Shown here: one piece after another, positions 10,964 to 22,329 of the stretch
Position numbering within the stretch: the first letter of the stretch is position 1
Layout of the letters: the number at the start of each line of letters is the position of its first letter
DNA from: Puccinellia tenuiflora
Taxonomy: Eukaryota > Streptophyta > Magnoliopsida > Poales > Poaceae
Length of the DNA stretch: 64,000 bases
Direction of reading: 5' to 3'
Assembly: GCA_012064385.1 (NCBI GenBank)
Contig: QRDG01002502.1
Location: forward strand, 222,512 to 286,511
Position numbers and translations under genes: made by a program
Notes under the pieces: generated by a model
Seen by the model: the letters and a program-made list of their open reading frames with translations, nothing else
The model's database searches: none
Told to the model about the DNA's origin: nothing

Positions 10964-12552
10964 TGATAGCGCGAGAGGTGTTAATCAATCACGCTTCGTT
11001 GGGCACCCCAAGAGGAAGGTTTGAGGAGCACAGCAGCAAGTTTTCCCTCAGTTAGAAACCAAGGTTATCGAACCAGTAGGAGTGAGGAATGCTTCAGAAG
11101 GTTGTCTACAACTGCAATGGCGCCAGAAAAAGAGCTGTTGCAGGGGAGACAGTGGAACCTGCAGAACACAATCAAACTACTTTGCCCCAATGAAGCAGTG
11201 AGGTTGTCAATCTCACCGGCCTTGCTGAATACAAAGGATTAAATGTATGTGTGGAAGGAAGCTTGTTTGCAGTAAATGAAAGCAGTAGAGCAGTTGATTT
11301 AATTGCAGATGTAAAAGAATAGACCGGGGTCCACAGTTCACTAGTGGTGTCTTCTCCATAAATAAAATACTACACATGCTGGGTAACAAATTACAGCTGG
11401 GCAATTGACAGAATAGAGAATGCATGACAATGCATGAACATTGCATAATACAGAGGATGATGATGTCTATATGAGATGCTTTGGGCATTACGACAAAATA
11501 CATAGATAGCTGTTCCAAGCATACATCTATGCCTAAATAGTCCACCTTTAAGATAACATACCGTAAAATCTCTCCAGTATTAAGTTGCAAGCAACAGACA
11601 ATTGCATGAAGAACTGTGCATAAAGTTTACTCCCTAGTAGCAACGGCACTCCCCCGTCCTTATATGTTTCTGTCACTCAAGCCAAGGCACATAGGGACCG
11701 AACCCACTATCTAGCATAAATACTCCCTCTTGGAGATACAAGCAACTACTTGATCAAGGCAATTACAAGTACTGGAAAGCATGCAAGATCACAAATAACA
11801 TAGACATGATAATATCAATAATCAACATCACAAGGTACTTCTCTATTCATCGGATCCCAGCAAACACAACATGTAGCATTACAATAAGATGATCTTGATC
11901 ATGATAGGCAGCTCACAAGATCTAAACATAATAGCACAAGAGGAGAAGACTACCATCTAGCTACTGCATGGACCCGTAGTACAAGGATGAACTACTCACA
12001 CATCTGTCCGGAGGCGGGCATGGTGGTGTAGAGCCGTCCGGCGATGATTCCCTTCTCCGGCAGGGTGCCGGGGAGAGCTTCAGAACCCTCCCGAACTAGG
12101 GTTGACGACGGCGGCGGCGACGCATGTTTTTCTGGAATTTTCATCGGGTACTTAGGGTTTTCTCGTCGGGGGGGATTATATAGGCGAAAGGGCGGTGTCG
12201 GTGGAGGCCCGAGGGGGCCACACCACCTGGTGGCGCGGCAGACAGGTGGGCCGCGCCACCCTAGGGTGTGGTCGTCCTCTGGTGCGTCTTCGGCTCCCCT
12301 TTGGACTCCGTGTGCGTGACGAAATTATAAGATCTTGGGTTTTTGTCCCGTCCGATTCCGAGAATATTTCCTTAAGTACTTTTCTGAAACGGAAAAACAG
12401 CAGAAAACAGGAACTGGCACTGGGGCATCTTGTTAATATGTTAGTTCCAAAAAATGCATAAAAATGCTATAAGATGTAAACAAAACATGTAGCAAATGGT
12501 ATGAAAACAAGCATGGATCATAAGAAATTATAGATACGTCAGAGACGTATCA
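10964..12552 (-). repeat. 3' LTR of nested Gypsy element
   Basis: Begins TGATAGCG and ends ACGTATCA on the plus strand. 1589 bp, near-identical to 17874-19459. It contains a PBS-like word (GGCGCCAGAAAAAGAGCT) at about 11120-11137, also present in the other LTR. Confidence 0.93.
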
Positions 12553-12566
12553 GCATCCCCAAGCTT
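12553..12566 (-). promoter_or_regulatory. Polypurine tract of nested Gypsy element
   Basis: Minus strand AAGCTTGGGGATGC immediately before the 3' LTR. This is the expected place for plus-strand priming, and the same word precedes the 3' LTR of the element at 44332-54244. Confidence 0.7.
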
Positions 12567-15437
12567 AGTTCTACTCGTCCTCGAGTAGGTAGAACGATAA
12601 CAAATAATTTCTTAGGAGACATGCAAACTCACAATCTAGATCAACATAGTAATGCAAAACACATGATGTGAATAAGGTGATCCAAAACAATTGTCTATAG
12701 TTGACATTAAGCAAACAATGATTAACAAATGCTAACTAAAAGAAGCTAGAACTTTTCATGAATCAGCGTGTTGGAGACTAGGAACCATACATAAGGTTTT
12801 AGAAAGAAGAATAGTAAATTGTGTCTCCAATGTAAAATGTCAATCAATCTTCAAAGCATCAAATTCAGTTAATAATAGAAATAGCCAAGCTCAAGTCAAG
12901 TGTCCTTAATCCATCCACTTAACTTACCAACTGTTATGTAGTCCACTCAACTAATACAAGCAAGAAGAAGGCTTGGCACCATGAGGTTATGGCAAAGAGA
13001 ATAATAATGGGGGTTTGGAAGGCCAAAAAGAAAGGCTCAAACAGTGGAAGAGGTAACCACAAGACAAGAGGAAGTCCCGTAGTAGACACTGAATGAGGAG
13101 TAGTGATTGCCATGCAACGGATGCACATAGAGCTATATGAATGGAAGCTCTCCAATGGAACTAGTGGGGGTGCATCCAACTTGCTTGCTCATGAAGACCT
13201 AGAGCTCACTTGAGGAGGCTCATCGTTGGAATATACAAGCCAAGTTCTATAACGTTTGGTCCCCACATAGTTATACTAATGAAGCATGAAAACTCACTAC
13301 AATGATGTAGGTGCTACTAGCACAAGTGTGGAATAAAAGGATAGTAGTGTTGCCCCCTCTCTCATTTTATATTCTTTTTTCTTTTTCTCTTTTTTGCTTT
13401 TTGCTTTTTGAGGCCTTTGTGGCTCTTTTATATTTTTCTCTCATTGGTCTCTTTTGGACTCTTTTGATTGGCCACTTTGGACTCTTTTCAATATTCTCAC
13501 AGGTAGAGGCAACACTCTATTTTACAAGATGATCATCACACTTTTTGGTGTACTCAAAACTCAAAAACTAATACATGGTGTATGGTGGATATGCAAGACC
13601 GAGCGTAGTGTGGAAAATATGTAACACATGTGGAAAACCACGCATCACACTAACTCAAATGGTCAAGCAATACTATATGGCAATGAAGTAAAAATGACAT
13701 AAAGTCATGTAATGTAAATGATGGATGTTGCATGGCAATGTATCTCGGAACAGCTATGAAAATGCTGTGATAGGTAGATATGGTGGCTGTTTTGAGGAAG
13801 ATAGTTGGCTTATGTGTAGGAGAACAACATTAAGATCTCCCACGGGGTTGGATGTACTTGCGAAGTATGCATCAATCTCAATGTGAAAAAGGGCAATGCA
13901 AAGTACCGAAGAGCCTAGCAAAATATGGAGGTGGAAGTGCCAAAAACCAAAACTCACATAGCATGTCGTATATTGCAAACAACTAACAGTATCAAAGTTT
14001 TACAAATGGTTAGAGACACCCCGAGAGGGATCGTGGCGGCGACACAAGTGCCCCGTTGGCTTCCCCGACCGTTGCAGTAACTATACCATTAGAAACTTCT
14101 TTTCAACTAAGAGGAAATCACGACACTAAAGCACTATTGACTTATGTTGTTTTTAGTTCAGAAAAGTATGGCTCCACGCTCTACTAACACATCTTCACTA
14201 ATCAGCTCTTAACAACATTAACCAACATATTTTAACCATTAGTTATTTTAATACCTCAAAACAATTGAAGAGGAGCAAGTTATCTACACAATGGTCTACA
14301 AGACTATGCAGTTTTTCTCTATTTCATACCACTATCACAAGCATAGCATTTTCCAATCTAACACATCAACCAAGCAACTAAAACAACTCTCTAACAAATA
14401 AGAGTGAAACACAAGAGAGCTTAACACAAAGAACTAGCAGCTCTAAATAAGATAACATGCTAAAAGCGAGAGCTTAATTACTAGAAAACAAACAGTAGCT
14501 AAGAATACTCAACAAATATAAGCGAAGCACAAGAGTATTCATATGAAAAAGTGGAGCGTGTCTCTCTCCCACACAAGAATGCTAGGATCCAACTTATTAA
14601 GCAAACTAAAACACACACTCAAAATAAAAACAGACGCTCCAAGCAAAATACATAAGATGTAGTGGAATAAATATAGTATCAAAAGAGATGACCTGATAGT
14701 TTTGTCGATGAAGAAGGGGATGCCTTGGGCATACCCAAGCTTAGATGCTTGAGTCTTCTTGAATTTGCTGGGGATGACCCACCGGGGCATCCCCAAGCTT
14801 AGGATTTTCACTCTTCTTGATCTCATCATATCGTCCCTTTTGCTTACTTGAAAACTTTCGCCACATCAAACTCAAAGTAATTATCATTAGAGGGTTAGTG
14901 CATAAACCAAAAATTCACAAGTTCTACTGTGACACAAGCACACCTTAATGCATTATAACATTAGCTACAGCCACTGATACTCAACGAATCAAAAAGATCT
15001 AAGTAAACATCGCAAAAGAAGCAATGCACAATAAAAGGCAGAATCGGTCAAAATCTGAACAGTCTGTAAAGACGAATTTTTTCGAGGCACTAGAGTTGCT
15101 CAAATCGAAAATCACTGAACTAGAAAAGTTTCATACATATATGAAGATTCAGCACACAAAATCTCAAAGTATTTCGTCGCTTCTGGAATAAATAACGAAT
15201 TTAACGGTGACATACAGAAATCTGTTTCCTGTGCAGAAATCCAAATATAGCAAAAACTTTCTACTAGAGACCTTACTTGGCACAACATTGCAAGAAAATA
15301 AAGATACAAAGAAGTTGCTACATAAGTAAACAAACTTCTTGACTCAAATAAAGAAAAGATACTGAAAATAAAATGATGGGTTGTCTCCCATAAGCGCTTT
15401 TCTTTAACGCCTTTCAGCTAGGCGCAGAAAGTGAACA
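12567..15437 (-). other. Long 3' non-coding region of the nested Gypsy element
   Basis: About 2.9 kb between protease and 3' LTR where polymerase genes would be expected. It shows no reverse transcriptase, RNase H or integrase motif. Several short frames (12934-13179, 13754-13978, 14539-14829, minus) have look-alikes at the same relative places in the element at 44332-54244 (50322-50573, 49442-49777, 48752-49042), so the region is conserved between them. The word AAGCTTGGG.ATGCCC recurs near 14730-14800. Confidence 0.7.
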
Positions 15438-17539
15438 TCAAGTATTTCCAAGAGAAGAAGCATCAAAACGATAATTTGCTCTAACAATAGAGTCAAAAGG
15501 TGACTTCATTCTCTCCCTAGGGAAGTGTTCCATACCTTTCTTAAGAGGGAATTGATATCTAATGTTGCCCTCTTTCATATCAATAACAACACCAATAGTT
15601 CGAAGAAAAGGTCTTCCCAAAATAATAGGACAAGAAGCTTTGCACTCAATATCCAAGACAATAAAATCAATGGGAACAAGGTTATTATTAACCATAACAT
15701 GAATATCATCAAGCCTTCCCAAAGGTGTTTTTGTAGAATTATCAGCAAGATGAATGTTCAAACAACAGCTCTCCAATGGTGGCAAGTTAAGCATATCATA
15801 GAATTTCTTAGGCATAATAGAAACACTTGCACCAAGATCACATAAAGCATTACAATCAAAATCATTTACTTTCAGTTTAATGATGGGTTCCCAAACATCT
15901 TCTAATTTCTTAGGGATAGAAGCTTCAAGTTTTAACTTTTCTTCCCTAATTTTCATGAGAGCATTGGTAATATGTTTTGTAAAAGCCAAGTTTATAGTAC
16001 TAGTATTAGGACTTCTAGCTAGCTTTTGCAAGAACATTATGACTTCAGAGATATTTCAATTATCAAAATCAAAATCATTATCATCAAAAGTAATGGAAGA
16101 AGGATCTCCCATAGTTCGAAAAATTTCAGCTCCTTTATCACTAGCAGTTTTGGTATCTTTTGGCAGTTTTAAGCGTTTTCATGAGAAGTGGAAACATTGC
16201 CAACATTGTTAACTTTACCATTATCATTAATAGACTTGTTATCATGTGAAACCTGAACATTACTAGTGGTGGTGATGGTGTAAACTTTAACCATATTGTT
16301 CTTTTTAGTGGCTTCTCTTTCTCTTTCCCACCTAGCATGTAGTTCAGCCAACATTCTAACATTGTCATCAATTCTAACTTGGATGGCATTGATTTTAGCA
16401 AAAGGCTTGCTCTCTTTATCATTGTTAGGCATAACTTTTAATTTTAAAAGATCTACATCAAGAGCAAGGCTTTCAACTTTAGAAGCAAGAACATCGATTT
16501 TACCCAACTTTTCCTCAATAGTTTTGTTAAAAGCGGTTTGTGTGTTGATAAACTCTTTTAGCATGGTTTCAAGATCAGAGGAAACACTCTTATTATTGTT
16601 GTAAGAATTACCATAAGATTTACCATAACCATAATTGTTATTAGGAGGATATGGCTTATAGTTGTTGTTACCAAAATTGTTCCTATAGGCATTGTTGTTG
16701 AAATTGTTATTTTTAATGAAGTTCACACCAACATGCTCTTCTTGGGCAACCAAAGAAGCTAAGGGAACATTATTTGGATCAACAAAAGATTTACCATTAA
16801 CTAGCATAGACATAATCACATCAATCTTTTCACTCAAGGAAGAGGTTTCTTCAACAGAATTTACCTTCTTACCTTGTGGAGCCCTTTCAGTGTGCCATTA
16901 AGAGTAGTTTACCATCATATCATCAAGAAGCTTTGTTGCTGCACCCAAAGTGATGGACATAAAGGTTCCTCCAGCAGCTGAATCCAATAGGTTTCTTGAA
17001 GAAAAATTCAATCCTGCATAAAAGGTTTGGATGATCATCCAAGCAGTCAGTCCATGGGTGGGACAATTCTTTATCAAAGATTTCATTATTTCCCAAGCTT
17101 GAGCAACATGTTCATTATCCATTTGTTTAAAGTTCATGATGCTACTTCTCAAAGATATAATTTTAGTAGGAGGATAATATTTCTAATGAAAGCATATTTG
17201 CATTTAATCCAAAGAACCAATATTATTTTTAGGCAAAGATAGCAACCATTCCTTAGCTCTCCCTCTCAAAGAGAAAGGAAACAATTTCATTTTTATAATA
17301 TCTCCATCCATATCCTTATAATTTTGCATCTCACAAAGTTCAACAAAATTATTAAGGTGAGCAGCAGCATCATCAGTACTAGCACCAGAAAATTGCTCTC
17401 TCATAACAAGATTTAACAAAGCAGGTTTGATCTCATAAAAATCTGTCTTAGCAGCAGGTGGAGCAATAGGAGTACATATGAAATCATCATTATTAGTACT
17501 AGTGAAGTCACACAACTTAGTGTTTTCAGCAGTACTCAT
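15438..17539 (-). pseudogene. gag-protease polyprotein of nested Gypsy element (broken)
   Basis: From an ATG near 17539: a gag domain with FPFSLRGRAKEWLLSLP (about 17270-17220), a second gag block with NCPTHGLT and AGLNFSS (17075-17000), an Asn/Tyr-rich basic linker near 16700-16590, and an aspartic protease whose active site reads CDLGASVSIMPK (about 15845-15810) followed by ILGRPFLRT near 15610. The frame is interrupted by a shift near 17190, a stop near 16900 and shifts or stops near 16150-16050. No polymerase follows. Known role: gag forms the particle and protease matures it; other proteins must come from an autonomous relative. Confidence 0.88.
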
Positions 17540-17844
17540 TTTTGAGGAAAACAAGGTAAACCGAATTGAACAAGATTAAACAAGTAACTAATTTTTTGGG
17601 TTTTTGATATAGGAAAGCAACAAGACAAATTCTACACTAATTTTTTTTGTGTTTTTTATATAAGAAAGCAAAACAAGACAAAGCAATAATAATAAGCAAG
17701 ACTAAAACAAAGTAAAGAGATTGGAACTGAGAGACTCCCCTTGCAGAAGCTTCTCTACTCCCCGGCAACGGCGCCAGGAAGAGCTGTTGACGGAGGAGTG
17801 AGAAGTTTGGTTCTTCAAGAAGCTTCTTACTGAGCACTCTTAAC

Positions 17845-17862
17845 TCCCCGGCAACGGCGCCA
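17845..17862 (-). other. Primer binding site (tRNA-Asp type)
   Basis: Minus strand TGGCGCCGTTGCCGGGGA, the sequence classically assigned to tRNA-Asp priming in Athila-like elements, 11 bases inside the 5' LTR. A second full copy lies at 17759-17776 in a ~90-bp duplicated leader. Confidence 0.8.
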
Positions 17863-17873
17863 GAAAAAGAGCT

Positions 17874-19459
17874 TGATAGCGCGAGAGGTGTTAATCAATC
17901 ACGCTTCGTTGGGCACCCCAAGAGGAAGGTTTGAGGAGCACAGCAGCAAGTTTTCCCTCAGTTAGAAACCAAGGTTATCGAACCAGTAGGAGTGAGGAAT
18001 GCTTCAGAAGGTTGTCCACAACTGCAATGGCGCCAGAAAAAGAGCTGTTGCAGGGGAGACAGTGGAACCTGCAGAACACAATCAAACTACTTTGCCCCAA
18101 CGAAGCAGTGAGGTTGTCAATCTCACCGGCCTTGCTGAATACAAAGGATTAAATGTATGTGTGGAAGGAAGCTTGTTTGCAGTAAATGAAAGCAGTAGAG
18201 TAGTTGATTTAATTGCAGATGTAAAAGAATAGACCGGGTCCACAGTTCACTAGTGGTGTCTTCTCCATAAATAAAATACTACACATGCTGGGTAACAAAT
18301 TACAGCTGGGCAATTGACAGAATAGAGAATGCATGACAATGCTTGAACATTGCATAATACAGAGGATGATGATGTCTATATGAGATGCTTTGGGCATTAC
18401 GACAAAATACATAGATAGTTGTTCCAAGCATACATCTATGCCTAAATAGTCCACCTTTGAGATAACATACCGTAAAATCTCTCCAGTATTAAGTTGCAAG
18501 CAACAGACAATTGCATGAAGAACTGTGCATAAAGTTTAATCCCTAGTAGCAACGGCACTCCCCCGTCCTTATATGTTTCTGTCACTCAAGCCAAGGCACA
18601 CAGGGACCGAACCCACTATCTAGCATAAATACTCCCTCTTGGAGATACAAGCAACTACTTGATCAAGGCAATTACAAGTACCGGAAAGCATGCAAGATCA
18701 CAAATAACATAGACATGATAATATCAATAATCAACATCACAAGGTACTTCTCTATTCATCGGATCCCAGCAAACACAACATGTAGCATTACAATAAGATG
18801 ATCTTGATCATGATAGGCAGCTCACAAGATCTAAACATGATAGCACGAGAGGAGAAGACTACCATCTAGCTACTGCATGGACCTGTAGTCCAAGGATGAA
18901 CTACTCACACATCTGTCCGGAGGCGGGCATGGTGGTGTAGAGCCCTCCGGCGATGATTCCCCTCTCTGGCAAGGTGCCGGGGAGAGCTTCAGAACCCTCC
19001 CGAACTAGGGTTGACGACGGCGGCGGCGACGGATGTTTTTCTGGAATTTTGATCGGGTACTTAGGGTTTTCTCGTCGGGGGGATTATATAGGCGAAAGGG
19101 CGGCGTTGGTGGAGGCCCGAGGGGTCCACACCACCTAGTGGCGCGGCAGACAGGTGGGCCGCGCCACCCTAGGGTGTGGTCGCCCTCTGGTGCGTCTTTG
19201 GCTCCCCTTTGGACTCCGTGTGCGTGATGAAATTATAAGATCCTGGGTTTTTGTCCCGTCCGATTCCGAGAATATTTCCTTAAGTACTTTCTGAAACGGA
19301 AAAACAGCAGAAAACAGGAACTGGCACTGGGGCATCTTGTTAATATGTTAGTTCCAAAAAATGCATAAAAATGCTATAAGATGTAAACAAAATATGTAGC
19401 AAATGGTATGAAAACAAGCATGGATCATAAGAAATTATAGATACGTCGGAGACGTATCA
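17874..19459 (-). repeat. 5' LTR of nested Gypsy element
   Basis: 1586 bp, TG..CA. It carries the promoter for the minus-strand transcript, with a TATA box at 19081-19091 followed by a GC-rich leader. Its end abuts the right GTCGC duplication. Confidence 0.93.
19081..19091 (-). promoter_or_regulatory. TATA box in 5' LTR of nested Gypsy element
   Basis: Minus strand CTATATAATCC preceding the GC-rich leader; the equivalent site in the 3' LTR lies near 12174-12184. Confidence 0.6.
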
Positions 19460-19464
19460 GTCGC
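19460..19464. other. Target-site duplication, right copy (GTCGC)
   Basis: Matches 10959-10963, proving that 10964-19459 arrived as one insertion. Confidence 0.95.
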
Positions 19465-20477
19465 CGCCCGTGATAGTTGCGTAGGTCTTGCTGATACACG
19501 GCTGTGCGGGTAATGGCGATGTCGCGTGCTTCGTCCAGGGTGTCCATGTCATCTTCGAGTGCTTCTTCTGCATCAGACTCATCGTAGGGCACCACTCGGG
19601 GGGCGTCGAACTTGATGTCGCACGGCAGGACTGCTTCAGCGCCGTACACCATGAAGAATGGCGTGTACTGGGTAGATCTGTTTGGCGTGGTGCGCAGACT
19701 CCACAGCACAGATGGCAGCTCTTCGACCCAGGCGCCTACGGCGCGCCTCAATGGTACTCGCATGCGCTTCTTTATGCCCTTGCAGACTAGGCCATTGGCT
19801 TTCTCGACTTGTCCGTTGGACTGCGGGTGCGAGACAGATGCATAGTTGAGCTTGATGCCTTGGTCAGAGCAGAAGTCCTTGAATTCTTCGGCTGTGAAGT
19901 TCGAGCCGTTGTCGGTGATGATGCTGTGTGGCACACCGAACCTGAAGATGATCAACCTGATGAAGTTAACTGCCGAGGAGGCAGTCGAACTTGTGATGGG
20001 CACGGCTTCGATCCACTTCGTGAACTTGTCGACTGCCACCAGGAGATGAGTGTGTCCGCCCGGAGAAGACTTCTTGAATGGACCCACCATGTCGAGCCCC
20101 CATTGAGCGAAGGGCCATGCGAGTGGTATGGTCTTCAGTGCTGATGCCGGTGCGTGCGGCTTGTTGGCGAACTCCTGGCAGCCGATGCATTTCCTCACGA
20201 GTTCTTCTGCGTCTTGCATTGCGGTGGGCCAGTAGAACCCTGCTCGTAGGGCTTTGGCCACCAAGGCTCGACTGCTGGCATGGTGTCCATAGATGCCGGC
20301 GTGGATATCGAGTAAGATGGCTTGACCGTCGACTGGGTCGATGCACCTTTGGAGGACTCCTGAGATGCTTCGCTTGTAGAGTTCCCCGTTGATGACGGTG
20401 AAGCCCTTGGAGCGGCGGATGACGCGCTTGGCTTCGACTGGGTTCGTTGGCACCTTCTGATGCAGTATGTAGGCCGC
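19460..20477 (-). pseudogene. Integrase of the outer Gypsy element (interrupted)
   Basis: Open frame of ~340 residues with an HHCC zinc finger (HAGIYGHH ... CIGC, about 20310-20185), then the rve core: GLDMVGPF (first Asp, ~20085), IITDNGSNF (second Asp, ~19920), and the catalytic Glu in NGQVEKANG (~19805), with exactly 35 residues between second Asp and Glu. All catalytic residues are present. The frame is cut at 19460 by the nested element; its C-terminal continuation is at 10963-10756. Its N-terminal side fuses in frame to the 56-bp repeat array, so the open frame extends to about 20603. Reverse transcriptase is gone. Confidence 0.92.
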
Positions 20478-21010
20478 CACAGCTGCACCGTACAGGTTCA
20501 ACTCGAAAATCCTCGGCTGCCACCCGAACCACTCGGGGGCTGCGCTGTACAGGTCTAAGTCAAAACCTAGGCCGCCACCTGACGCACTCGGGGGCTGCGC
20601 CATACAGGTTCAACTCGAAAATCCTCGGCCGCCACCCGAACCACTCGGGGGGCTGCGCTGTACAGGTCTAAGTCAAACCTAGGCTGCCTCCTGAAGCACT
20701 CGGGGGCTGCGCCATACAGATCCAACCCAAAATCCTCGGCCGCCACCCGACAAACTCGGGGAGTGCGCCGTACAGGTCTAAGTCAACCTAGGTCGCCACC
20801 CGACGCACTCGGGGGCTGCGCCATACAGGTCTAACTCGAAAAATCCTCGGCCGCCACCCGACGCACTCGGGGGCTGCGCCGTACAGGTCTAAGTCAACAT
20901 CCTAGGCCGCACTCGAATCACTCGGGGGCTACGCCGTACAGGTCTAAGTCAACATCCTAGGCCGCACTCGAATCACTCGGGGGCTGCGCCGCACAGGTCT
21001 AACTCGACTG
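20473..21010 (-). repeat. Alternating two-type 56-bp tandem repeat array
   Basis: CTCGGGGGCTGC recurs at about 20532, 20587, 20644, 20699, 20755, 20808, 20867, 20921 and 20976 (spacing 53-59). Units alternate between type A (GTACAGGTCTAAGTCAA..CCTAGG) and type B (ATACAGGTTCAACTCGAAAA..CCTCGG), so the real period is a ~111-bp dimer, except two adjacent A units at the right end. The array replaces the protease-reverse transcriptase part of the outer Gypsy element and remains partly open for translation. Confidence 0.9.
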
Positions 21011-22291
21011 TCATGAGGGCAGCTCCGGGTGTTTTGGGGACGGGTATCCCATCCGCGTCTTCAGTCATGTATGACGATTCGAGGTTGCGGGTGATTCCGG
21101 CGCGTTCGGCCTCTGTCATCCGGGGCACGTGGGCCCTGTGGCGTCTTGCCCCTTGTGAGACCTCTGTCGAGGCAGCAATGAATGAATAAGCGGCCCTCCT
21201 GGCACTCGACGTGTCGGCTTCCTCCTTGCGTCGGAGTAGCTCGGCCTTCTCTGCGCGAAGTCGTTCGCCTCCTTCCACAGCAGGTACTGGACCGCCATAA
21301 GGTCCTCTCGGGTGCGTCTGGTGGGGGATACGTGCCCTCCTCGACGTGCTTCAGGGCTCTGATTGCCATGTCGCGGGTGATGGTGAGTCGCGTCACCTGG
21401 TCCGGCATGACCACCTCCAGTGGATATGCGGGTTCGTCGCCGTTGGCCCGCGACGGGCCGATCATGTAGACTTGTGTGGGGTAAATCTGGGAAGTGGGGC
21501 TGATGCTTCCACTGCTGCTTCCTTCGTCCAAGCCGTGCTCGGAGTCGAAAATGGCTGCAACGTGGTGGGTACCACAGTCGCCATTGAGGCTCTTTCCGTA
21601 GAGTTTCGCGACCTTCACCATGGACGCGAGGAACGGAGTCGCTATCGTCGACGCGGGTGCGATTGGCTTGCGGACGATCTCGCGGCGCGAAGGCGTGGCT
21701 GACGTAGTCGGAGTCGATGTAGATCTTGGCCTTGCCCGCGATCAAGGTAGTCGAAGTAGACTTGATCCGCGCAGGGGTCGCAGCCAATGCAATCTCCTTG
21801 GCAGCCGGAGATGCGGGTGTCGTGGTTGCGTTGGGCGCGATCTCTGCCATGGAGGTAGTTGGTGTAGTCGAGGCGAGCGCGATCTTCGTGGCAGTCAAAG
21901 ATGCGATTGCCGCAGTCGCGGTAGATGCGATCACGGCAGGTGATGACGCGGTCATTGTAGTCGTGGCAGCTACGATCTTCGCGGCAGTCAAAGATGCGAC
22001 CGCTGCATTCGCAGCAGATGCGATCTCCACGGCGGGTGAAGGCGTGGTTGACGTAGTCGAGGCAGATGCGGGTGTCACCACCGCGCGTAGCGCGGCCGTC
22101 GTAGATCGGAGTGTTCCGCGGCTGTCTATGAGATAGTGCATGGTACCAAAGGTGGTCCACATACCTTCACGCAGTTCAGCGTACACCGAGCGGTGAGCCG
22201 GCGGGTGGCTGACGTACTCAAAGGAGCTGAAGCAGATTGGCTCCCTGGTGCAGGCGTCGATCTTCAAGGTTAATGAGGCCGGCGAGACCAT
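21011..22291 (-). pseudogene. gag region of the outer Gypsy element (frameshifted)
   Basis: Starts at an ATG at 22291, 20 bases after the PBS. Coding signal passes through at least three frames: about 22291-21640 (start ATG, then an Ala/Thr/Ser-rich stretch from imperfect repeats at 21726-22136), 21621-21300 (VTRLTITRDMAIRALKHVEE) and 21278-21011 (basic ERLRAEKAELLRRKEEAD helix, then RMTEAERAGI). The first frame includes FSSFEYVSHPPAH near residues 20-35. The gag fold itself is not clear. The frame ends by running into the 56-bp array. Non-functional as read. Confidence 0.6.
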
Positions 22292-22310
22292 GGTTCCAGC
22301 GCTCGTTCTT

Positions 22311-22328
22311 TCCCACAGACGGCGCCAA
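22311..22328 (-). other. Primer binding site of outer Gypsy element
   Basis: Minus strand TTGGCGCCGTCTGTGGGA directly after the LTR end (CA at 22330), the usual position and wording for a large group of grass Gypsy elements. Confidence 0.75.
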
Positions 22329-22329
22329 T

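Larger units (their letters stand above)
10964..19459 (-). mobile_element. Complete nested Athila-like Gypsy element with gag-protease only
   Basis: An 8.5-kb element with TG..CA LTRs (10964-12552 and 17874-19459), TSD GTCGC on both sides, a PBS beside the right LTR and a purine tract beside the left one, so it is transcribed right to left. Coding capacity is limited to gag and aspartic protease; there is no reverse transcriptase, RNase H or integrase, so it is non-autonomous. Comparing the two LTRs by eye I count about 29 substitutions and 3 single-base indels in ~1586 positions, about 1.8 percent. That suggests insertion within roughly the last million years at the grass retrotransposon rate commonly assumed. 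Confidence 0.92.

Noticed and set aside
17845..17862. tRNA gene at the GGCGCC sites
   Set aside because: Only 18 bases complementary to a tRNA end; a primer binding site, not a tRNA gene.
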